From a virus, in IMG/VR virus record IMGVR_UViG_3300042869_000672, positions 62,001-126,000 of that record: a DNA stretch of 64,000 nucleotides, one strand, 5' to 3'. This document shows positions 41,301 to 49,900 of the stretch, piece by piece; position 1 is the first letter of the stretch; every line of letters starts with the position of its first letter. The notes under the pieces are model-generated. The model saw only the letters and a list, made by a program, of their open reading frames with translations, was not told the origin of the DNA and searched no databases. The translations under genes were made by a program, and so were the position numbers.

Positions 41301-43918
41301 CAATTCTAGCAGCCGGCACGGGAGGTGAATTTGCATTTGACGATATCAGAGATGGAGCTGTATCAGAAATTAGAATTACCAATCTTGGTGACAGCTCAGC
41401 AGAAGGAGGCAGCAGTTATTTGTTTGCTACTAATACTGCTCAAAGTGGCACAAACAGAATTATTGTGCTTGCAGGATCTGATGTTAATCTACGTACATCA
41501 TATCTAGGTGTACGCATAGTTATTAGTTCTGGAACAGGCGTAGGGCAGTATGGTTATATAGCGGAATATGAATATGCTAGCAAAACAGTAACGGTTGGCC
41601 TAGAAAGACAGCCACAGGTGTCTGCCACACAGACATTTAGTATTGGCAATCTAATACAGTTGACCAGTGCTAGTCACCTATCACTGGGCGATCCGATTGT
41701 CTTCGTAGGCACTAAGTATGGAAACATTGTGGACTACACAACATACTATGTTAAAACCATTGATACTGCCACAAATAGAATCACAATTAGTGCATTGGCA
41801 GATATCAGCACCACATTTGGTTTGGTCAACGGGGTGCCAACTGGGGGCAACGACGCTATGGTTGTGCATTGTGTGGGTTGGCAGCATTTTGTAGAAGGCA
41901 CTCCTATACTGGCATTGCTTGATACTTCTACTAACTATTTCATAGAACCGAGACTCACATTCAGCAGTCCAGGATTTTCTACTTCTAGCTCAACCTTGCC
42001 CGCTAACAGACAATGGACCAGTATAGCTTCCAATGCCAACAGATATGTTGCAGTAGCTCTGGACACTGCCGCAACTGCCTACTCGGCCAACGGCACAACA
42101 TGGCTTGCAGGAGCTCTTCCTACTAGTGCGTTGTGGACCAAGATCAAATATGTTGGCGGAGTGTTCATGGCCTTTGCATCTGGCGGCCAAGCAGCTAGAA
42201 GCACTGATGGTATTTCATGGTCGGCAATGACAATGTCATCCACTGCAGAATGGCGAGATGTGGCCTATGGGGTTATAGGCTCCGTGGGCACATGGTTGGC
42301 CGTGGCTGGCGGTAGCAACAAAGCTGCTAAGTCAACTGACGGCATTAACTGGTCAGCCTTTAATCTTCCAGAGGGAGCAGATTGGAATGCAGTAGTTTAT
42401 GGCAAAGGCAAATTTGTTACCACTGCTGCCAGTGACTCCAGCGTAACCGGTGCTGCATTTGCCTATACCAATGCCGCAGCTACCGCTTGGACACAGGGTA
42501 CGATTCCACAAGGCAGTTATTCATTGGCCTATGGAAATAATAGATTTGTAGCACTATCCGGAGGATATGCTGGAGCCACTGAAGTATCAGTGAGTTTTGA
42601 CGGTATAACCTGGACAGAAGGAACCATACAAGCACAAGATTGGCGTGCAATTACCTATGCTCAAGGAGTATTCTTAGCAGTGGCCACAGGCACAGCGGTG
42701 GCTGCCACATCCATAGACGGTAAAATTTGGGAATATCAAACACTAGGTGCTTCAGGTCCTTGGTGCGCCATAGGATTCAGTAACATTACCAAGCCAGGCA
42801 AATTTATAGTAATAGGCGGCCTTACAGAAAATTCAGTAGCCGGTAGATTGATCAGCACAGGAAAAACTGCACAAGGCCGAGCACAAGTGGTAGCTGGTAG
42901 AATTTCATCCCTGTATCTTTTCGAACCTGGCAGCGGGTATACATCAGCCCCTGCATTGGTTTTCACAGATCCCAACAACAGCGCAGAAGTTTCCACAGCA
43001 GTGAGAATTTCAAACGGAGTTCTAGGGCCGCCCACCATTGTAACCGCTGGTACAGCCTATGAAACGTTGACTACTACCACAACTATCACAGGCGACGGCT
43101 ACAGAGATCAATATCAAACAGGCAGTTCATTGGTTATAGATGGATTAGATCGACTGCCAGGTCCTGGTGACAACGTCACTATTCTTGGCATCAACGATTA
43201 CACATACAAATTATTGACCACAGAGATACTGGCTGGCGCCTTTCCTAACGCCACAGCCAGATTGACCATAGCCAAAGATCTTGGAAGAGAAGAATCTCCT
43301 GACCACGGTACTGGAATTGAAATACGACAAAAGTACAGTCAGGTACGACTAACTGGACATGACTTCTTGGATGTGGGATTAGGTAATTTTGAGCAGACCA
43401 ATTATCCAAATACACTGTTTCCAAATGGCACAGTACTAGCGCCGCAAGATGAAATTAGAGAAAGTGATGGTGGTCGGGTGTTCTATACATCAACTGATCA
43501 AGACGGTAACTTCCGAGTTGGTGAATTATTTGCGGTTGAACAAGCTACAGGTACAGTAACTCTAAATGCCCAGTTTTTTGCATTATCTGGTCTTGAAGAA
43601 TTGCGACTAGGTGGAGTTACTGTAGGTGGATCTGGTGTGGTAATCCGTGAGTTTTCAACAGACAATACATTTACTGCTGACTCCAACAACATCATTCCTA
43701 CACAAAAAGCCATCAAGGCCTATCTACAAGGTAGAGTATCTGGTGGTGGCGCAGATGCGGTAACTAGCCAATTAACAGCAGGTGTTATAGTGATTGGTCC
43801 AGACTCATTGTCAACAACTACAGGCGAAGAAATAATTTTTAATGCAAAAGTGAATATAAATGCCGGATTCGAAGGTTCGTATCTGGCACAGTTTTTGTTT
43901 TTATCAAGCGGGGCATAA
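38381..43918 (+). CDS. Giant adhesin/fibre protein with eight chitin-binding-like repeats
   Basis: The 1845 aa product is modular. Residues about 8-475 hold eight repeats of about 55 residues of the CBM5/12-like form W-x-x-x-x-x-Y-x-x-x-D-x-V-x-Y-G-G-x-x-Y, for example FKVNDVVKYGGNVYKCQLAH. Residues about 515-950 look like a pectin-lyase-type beta-helix (ATVFVRTGVFDEILPIRVP, HIGYLCTTGGKIRGTNG) with a helical insertion around 733 (LDRILDAVIYDIAYVGN). Residues about 1211-1473 are BNR-like propeller repeats (STDGISW, SFDGITW). The C-terminus has FYTSTDQDGNFRVGELF and PTQKAIKAYLQGRV, also found in the next giant. Binding to surface glycan is inferred from the repeats; no hydrolase residues are identified. 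Confidence 0.75.
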   Translation: MAEFKLSRFKYTWHGEWTPGARYNPDYVVSYGGKVYVSLETHNSNTNFYADLDYYNNDSPPLLVPKWELIADGVSWLGDWTNSTYFKRGDTVKYGGVVYLCVTGHTSSPAIIYDAEGNVVSSPGLAAFASDTVNWTVQVSSQDWKIDWAVNTYYKINDVVRYGGIVYRCVDSHLSAADLAGGLEGSQAQWAVVSLSDDWRGDWTIDTRFKVNDVVKYGGNVYKCQLAHTSASNAADGLPADQAKWASLHVGVEYKGSWTASQIYKLNDVVKYGSYLYVATVFHTSGLDFDSIHWSVYCPGQEYDVVWTTTTVYQAGDIVSYGGNLYAAIEANTNQNPAVILSAWELLFENSRIRGDWTQIESYKIGDVVRRGGNVYLAHQDSVNQDPDFLNDDSTTNEDYWDLVIPGVRWRGVWSQDQIYLAGDTVVWVASSYRCLDKHLSSQTNRPDDDGEVGSTLEGRYWAKITDGNKINRMKNIGDLRTFGPTDDGSTVGYKALEIGTQGLTLGVINGEPQWDPLASTEKVYYVAEFGEDLPTAGTSPQNPWRTVRYACENITGYATVFVRTGVFDEILPIRVPAFVAIVGDELRSTVIQPANTVLTNDYILRILAAADYVKTMLNWIIRELPVGDPVLAIGSVVRGTIAQDFSGTPATSNEVLITTSLLDQFETRLETSNPASINGTNAITADAARLAARAQIVANKNFIKNETTLYIDAEFDDSTGALGTESPRWSTDLDRILDAVIYDIAYVGNYKTIEAANYFLCASDYDVNKVQNMFLMRDGTGLRNCTLRGLSGTLGAQSILGTRRPTAGAYVSLDPGWGVADSTAWVGTKSPYVQNVSTFGTGCIGFKIDGDLHAGGNQTMVANDFTQILSDGIGVWCNGTGKSECVSIFTYYNHIGYLCTTGGKIRGTNGNCSYGTFGAVSEGFDLAESPIEATVNNRYYEASTYQTLVDNNGGLMKLFYSHAGNEYTTATASILAAGTGGEFAFDDIRDGAVSEIRITNLGDSSAEGGSSYLFATNTAQSGTNRIIVLAGSDVNLRTSYLGVRIVISSGTGVGQYGYIAEYEYASKTVTVGLERQPQVSATQTFSIGNLIQLTSASHLSLGDPIVFVGTKYGNIVDYTTYYVKTIDTATNRITISALADISTTFGLVNGVPTGGNDAMVVHCVGWQHFVEGTPILALLDTSTNYFIEPRLTFSSPGFSTSSSTLPANRQWTSIASNANRYVAVALDTAATAYSANGTTWLAGALPTSALWTKIKYVGGVFMAFASGGQAARSTDGISWSAMTMSSTAEWRDVAYGVIGSVGTWLAVAGGSNKAAKSTDGINWSAFNLPEGADWNAVVYGKGKFVTTAASDSSVTGAAFAYTNAAATAWTQGTIPQGSYSLAYGNNRFVALSGGYAGATEVSVSFDGITWTEGTIQAQDWRAITYAQGVFLAVATGTAVAATSIDGKIWEYQTLGASGPWCAIGFSNITKPGKFIVIGGLTENSVAGRLISTGKTAQGRAQVVAGRISSLYLFEPGSGYTSAPALVFTDPNNSAEVSTAVRISNGVLGPPTIVTAGTAYETLTTTTTITGDGYRDQYQTGSSLVIDGLDRLPGPGDNVTILGINDYTYKLLTTEILAGAFPNATARLTIAKDLGREESPDHGTGIEIRQKYSQVRLTGHDFLDVGLGNFEQTNYPNTLFPNGTVLAPQDEIRESDGGRVFYTSTDQDGNFRVGELFAVEQATGTVTLNAQFFALSGLEELRLGGVTVGGSGVVIREFSTDNTFTADSNNIIPTQKAIKAYLQGRVSGGGADAVTSQLTAGVIVIGPDSLSTTTGEEIIFNAKVNINAGFEGSYLAQFLFLSSGA
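43334..43359 (+). repeat. 26 nt block shared with the second giant gene
   Basis: The 26 bases encoding the YSQVRLTGH segment are identical at 51759-51784 in the 2786 aa gene, while flanking codons differ by silent changes. The match could be due to conserved sequence or recent exchange between the paralogues' C-termini. Confidence 0.8.
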
Positions 43919-43936
43919 TACCACTTGTGGGATTTG

Positions 43937-43944
43937 AATAAATA
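43937..43944 (+). promoter_or_regulatory. Late promoter before the 2786 aa gene
   Basis: AATAAATA matches seven of eight bases of the T4 late box and lies 26 nt before the ATG at 43971. GGAG at about 43960 provides the ribosome-binding site. Confidence 0.65.
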
Positions 43945-43970
43945 TAATATGCAAGAAAATGGAGCTATAA

Positions 43971-46900
43971 ATGGCTGAATTTAAACTAGGTAGATTGAGA
44001 TTTGTATGGAAGTCAGACTGGGTAACCGGCACTACATACTTCAAAGATGACATCGTTGCTTATGGTGGCAAAACATTCTTATGCGTGGTGGGTCATACTG
44101 CTGCCGCTGATTTTTACACCAATTTAGATAATATTCCCACTAAGTGGAATCAATTCAGTGACGGCCAAGATTGGAAAGGCAACTGGGGATCTTCAACGCT
44201 GTATAAAATCAACGACATAGTGAAATATGGCGGATACCTGTACATCTGTAATGACGGTCATACTAGTTCAAGCACACTAGAAGCTAATCAAGGCGATTGG
44301 GATATATTTGCAGAATCGTTTGATTGGCAAAATGCTTGGTCCACTGGTTATGTCTACAAGGTAAATGATCTTGTAAAATATGGTGGTTACGTTTACCTAT
44401 GTAACACAGGTCATACTTCAGCTGCCACCGCAGCATCAGGTCTTGAAGCCGATCAAGCCAAATGGGATCTATTCAACAAAGGACTTGATTGGAAAGGTGT
44501 ATGGAGTACTTCGGTACGATACAAGGTGGGAGATCTTGTAAAGTATGGCGGAAAAACCTATGTGTGTAATCTACATCACACATCAAATGCCAGCGCAGCA
44601 TCTGGTCTTGAAGCCGATCAAGCCAAATGGGACTATTTCAATGAAGGCATAGAATACAAAGGACAATGGGTAACAGCCACTAGATACAAAATTAATGATG
44701 TGGTAAAAAATGGTGGCGGTACTTATATCTGTGTGATTGAACACACAGGCGCCGGCAATTTTACCACAGACTACAATGCCGCACGTTGGAATCAATTTGT
44801 TGAAGGCATAGAATTTGAAGGTGAATGGTCCGCAGGCCCTACCTATCAACCAGGTGATATTGTACGCTACGGCGGCAACAGCTATATCGCTAAAACTGCA
44901 CATATTTCTTCAGGTGGATCTCCTCCAAGCACCAATACCACTGATTGGGACCTGTTTACTACAGGATTTAGATTGCAAGGAGATTGGAATTCAGGCACAG
45001 CCTACAAGATTGGAGAGATTGTTCGCCTTGGTGGATACACCTATGTGGCCACAGCGGACAATACCAATCAGTCTCCGCCTAATGCCAGTTACTGGAGTCT
45101 GCTGAATCAAGGTATAGATTGGGAAGGTGATTGGGTATTAGCATCTAGTTACGTGTTAGGTGATGCTGTGAAGTTTGGAGCCAACAGCTACATTGCTGTT
45201 CAAGCACACACATCTACTACCGGCCTAGATAGACCAGACAACGACACTATCGGTGCCTATTGGAATTTGTTGACAGCAGGTAATGAAGAATCTGCACTGT
45301 CGGCCACAGGTGATCTAGTATATTATTCAGGTGGCGGACCCACAAGACTACCAGTTGGCGACGAAGGACAAGTTTTAACTGTTGAAAACGGTTTGCCTAC
45401 TTGGAATTACTTTGGTCAAGTGGCCAAGGTGTTTTATGTTGCGCCACACGGAGTAAATTCTCCTGCGCCAACATACGGAGTCACTGTGGACAAGCCATGG
45501 GCCAGCGTAAGGTATGCCTGTGAGCAGATCACTAATGGTACAGAATATCCTAATGCTGCCTATTTGCTCAAGCAGAACAGAACATTTATACAAAAAGAAA
45601 TTGTAGAATATGTGAATTATCAAATCACCTATTACACAACCACAGTGCCTACACCGTCCAGCATTTGGTACAACTTTGTAAACGACAGTATTTCCGCATG
45701 CCAACGCGACATGGGATTAATTGTTGATGCCATTGTACATGATCTTACACATACTGGCAATGTTAAAACTCTTGAAGCCACTGAATCTTATTTTTCAGCA
45801 GGTGTATTGATTGCAGCTATCAATGATGAAGAGTTTCAATTAATTGAGGCAGTGAACTACGGACTTGTATTAATATCTCGTATACTGGCTAATCTTGCTC
45901 CAGCTCAAAACTATCAAACACTTAATGGCATTGGCGCAGGCAGTAGAATCAAACAGATTATTGATGCTGCATATACTGCTGAAGCCACTGCTTACACTCA
46001 GTGCGAGTCGTTGGCAGGCATACTCACAGCAGCGTTGGCCGCAGGTGTAGACACCGGTCTTCCAGTGTTGAATACTCCCGGATATACCCTACAGGTCAAG
46101 ACCGGACAATACTATGAAGTATTGCCAATTCCAGTTTTTCCAAACACAGCCGTTGTAGGTGATGAACTGCGTTCTACTAGAATTAGTCCTGCAGGCAGCT
46201 ACACATCAGCCAATGACAAAGCCAAATCAATTGCTACTTTGCAAAGACTGCAATCCATCACAGATGAAATTATTACCAATGCGGCAGTTACTCCTACAAC
46301 AGGAAATATAGCCACACAGGACACCACATCACAAAAAGCAGGTAATGTAGGTAGTGCAACAGCAGTGTCTTCAGTGTCTGCAAACGCTGCTGAAATCAAA
46401 GACATTGTTACAAACAATACTCCAAATGCCTATGTAAAACCAACTCCAACAGGCGGAACTGGTAATGCATTTACCGCAGGATACTTTGATGCTGCTCGTT
46501 TGATCAATGCTAACAAGGCGTTCTTGCAAGACGAAGTCAGCGAGTGGATACTGGCACAAATTGCTGCAAGTACCGTAGGATTCGTTGGATTTACCTATAC
46601 CGGCACACGTAGAACTAAATGTGAACGTGATGTAGGACTGATTGTTGATGCAGTGGTCTATGATTTGACCTACGGTGGAAATCTAGCAACTCAAATTGCT
46701 GCTAGATCATACTACAGTCTTGGCGTATTCCTTGAGCCAGCAGCAGAACTAGCACCAGCATTGGCAGTACAATTACGTATCAAAGATATCATTGACAATA
46801 TTGCCACAGGCGATACTGCCGGTTGGACAAAAACTACAGCACTATCACAAGATGTTTCTGGTACAGCAGGATCAGCGCCAGCAGCTACCGCTGCTCAAGC

Positions 46901-49900
46901 ACGTATTCAAGAAATATATGATACCATTAACACTGGTACTGAACCAACTACCATAGTACCAGATATCACTTGGCCAGCTGCTGCTTTGATCACTGCTAGA
47001 ACAGCATTGAACACTGCTAGAACAACTATTCGCAGCAATGCCGTACAGCATGTGAAGAAATTATTTCCTACATTGAGTTTTGACGAAACACTGTGTTCAC
47101 GTGATGTGGGATATATGGTAGACGCTCTAGGATTTGATCTAATGTTTGGATCAAACTTTTTGTCAATACAAAGTGGACTGTCATATCAAAGAGGCACTAC
47201 ATCAACACTGGTGGTTCTAAATTCACAACTAGCAGCGCAACAGGCTGTGATTGATTTTATATCTGTTGAAGCACAAAAAATTGTGGCTACAGGAGCTGTG
47301 GTACTGGCTGACGGACTGTGGACTGATATCATCAACTATGCCAATACCGGCACAGTGCCGCTTACTGTTGGCACCAATAGTCCCACAGAAGATCTTGACA
47401 GAATTAACGGTGCAAAAATACTGCAACTAAACAAAGAATTTATGGTTGCAGAAGCCAATGCCTATATTGCTGACACATTCAAGGCCACAGTAACATCGTC
47501 AGACGCCGCTACTGATGTATTCACCTGCAGTTCACAGACATGGATGGTAGCTGGAGACACAGTGAGATTCACAGGCACTGTGTTTGGCGGAATTGCTATT
47601 AACACAACCTACTATGTTTTGTCAACAGGACTAACAGCAACAACATTTAAGGTTTCAACCAGCCTAAACGGCACAGCAGTTGATCTTGGTGCGGCATCAG
47701 GCTCAATGGTAGTCAAATGGTATTACAATTCTGCTAGCTGTGAAAATGATGTTCGCAACTATATTGAATCTATTGCCTATGACATGGTATACACAGGCAA
47801 CTACAAATCAGTTCTAGCTGCTAGATACTATAGAAATTCATTAACTGGATCTAAACTTGAAGATCTGTTCTACTTCAAGAACGGATCAGGTCTACGCAAT
47901 TGCACACTGACTGGACTCGACGGCAGTTCCGATGGTACCAATACAGGATATCAAAGTGCGTTGACTACTACGGCCAACGAATACGGCACCTACAGACCAC
48001 GTGCAGGAGCCTATGCATCACTAGATCCAGGCTGGGGTCCTAATGACACCAGTGCATGGGTAACCAACAAATCAACCTATGTTCAAAACGTTACCACATT
48101 TGGTATCGGTTGCGTGGGTCAGAAAATTGATGGCAGCTTACACGCAGGCGGCAATGATTCTATCGTGTCCAACGACTTCACCCAGGTATTGAGTGACGGT
48201 ATTGGAGCATGGATTACCAATCTAGGTCGTGCAGAACTTGTGTCAGTGTTCTCTTATTACAACTACATCGGCTATCTAGCTGAAAATGGTGGTAAGATTC
48301 GTGCTACTAACGGTAACAACTCATACGGAACATTTGGTGCTGTAGCAGAATTCATAGATATTTCAGAAACACCTGTCACAGGTACAATCAACAACAGAGG
48401 CACAGAAGCCGATGTTCGCAGTGTGCTCACAGACGGCACTCAGATTCTACTGCATGAATTTGGCAATGCTGGTTCGGAAAATTCATCTGCATCATTTACC
48501 ATAAGCGGTACTGGAATTTCAGTGGCCACTGTGGCAGATGAATTTAGAGATGGAGCTGTATTTCAAGTAAGACTGACAGATCCAGGAGATTCTACTGGTC
48601 CTGGCGGAGTTGGTTACATCACAGCTCAAAGTCTAGCACAGGCAGGAAACACAACTCAAATTACCCTGGCAGCTTCTGATATCAACAGTTCAGCAGCCTA
48701 TGTTGGCATGAGCATTTACATGATTGGCGGCTTAGGAGCAGGTCAATACGGATACATAAACTCCTACTCCGCAGCCAGCAAAGTGGCCACAGTGTACAAA
48801 GAAAGCACAGGCACCCCAGGTTGGGATCATGTGATACCAGGTACACCTATTGTGGCTGCCATGGATCTTACTTCTAACTATCAGATCACTCCTAGACTGC
48901 AATTTTCAGCACCACCCTTTACCAAAACCACTGCCGACTTGCCAAGCAGTCAAACATGGTCAGATGTGGTGTTCGGTGATGGATATGCTGTTTATAGTGG
49001 TGTGGCTTCAACAGTATCAAGCGGCTCAGGTAGCTTGGCCACATTCAACGTCACTAGACGCTATGGCATCTACTCAGTAACTATACAGGCCGGCGGAGTG
49101 TTGTATACGGTAGGAAATACCTTGACCGTTCTAGGATCAAGTCTAGGCGGCACATCTCCTGCCAATGATATCACAGTCACAGTAGCCGCAGTTACTTCGC
49201 CTGGTGGCGCAATAACTAGATTTACCAGCAGCGGAACAGCAGTAACAGCCAAATTTGTAGCCATAGCAGGCGGTGTAAATTCATCTACTAACGCAGCCGC
49301 TACCAGTCTAGACGGCATAACATGGACAGCAATGACCATGCCATCGTCACAGCAATGGTCAGCCATTGCCTACGGTGTGGTCAGCAATGTCAGCTATTAT
49401 GTGGCAGTGGCTAGAGAAAGCTCAGTGGCTGCATATTCTAGAGATGGTGTAAATTGGACAGCTTCCAATCTAAATGAAGTTGCTGACTGGTGCGACATTG
49501 ACTACGGCAACGGTGTATTTGTTGCTGTATCAGAAAGTGATTCTAGTTCAACATTCAGAGCATGGAGTTCAGACAACGGCATTAATTGGAACACCACTAC
49601 ATTCGCATCGGGCGCCAAGGCCATTGCCTATGGTTTCAGCAGATTTGTTGTGGTAGAAGGCAACTTCTCCAACGCAGTGGCATATTCAACCAACGGTGCT
49701 ACATGGACAGTGACCACATTGCCAAGCAATGATGACTCTACAGAATCAAACTGGGTAGACATTGCCTACGGTAATGGACGCTATGTTGCAATTTCAGATA
49801 GTTCTGCAATGGCAGCATACAGTTTCAACGGTGCCACATGGTACAAGAGCAACTTGCCTAGCATTGCTGAATGGAGTTCTATCGGTTATGGTCAAGGCGT

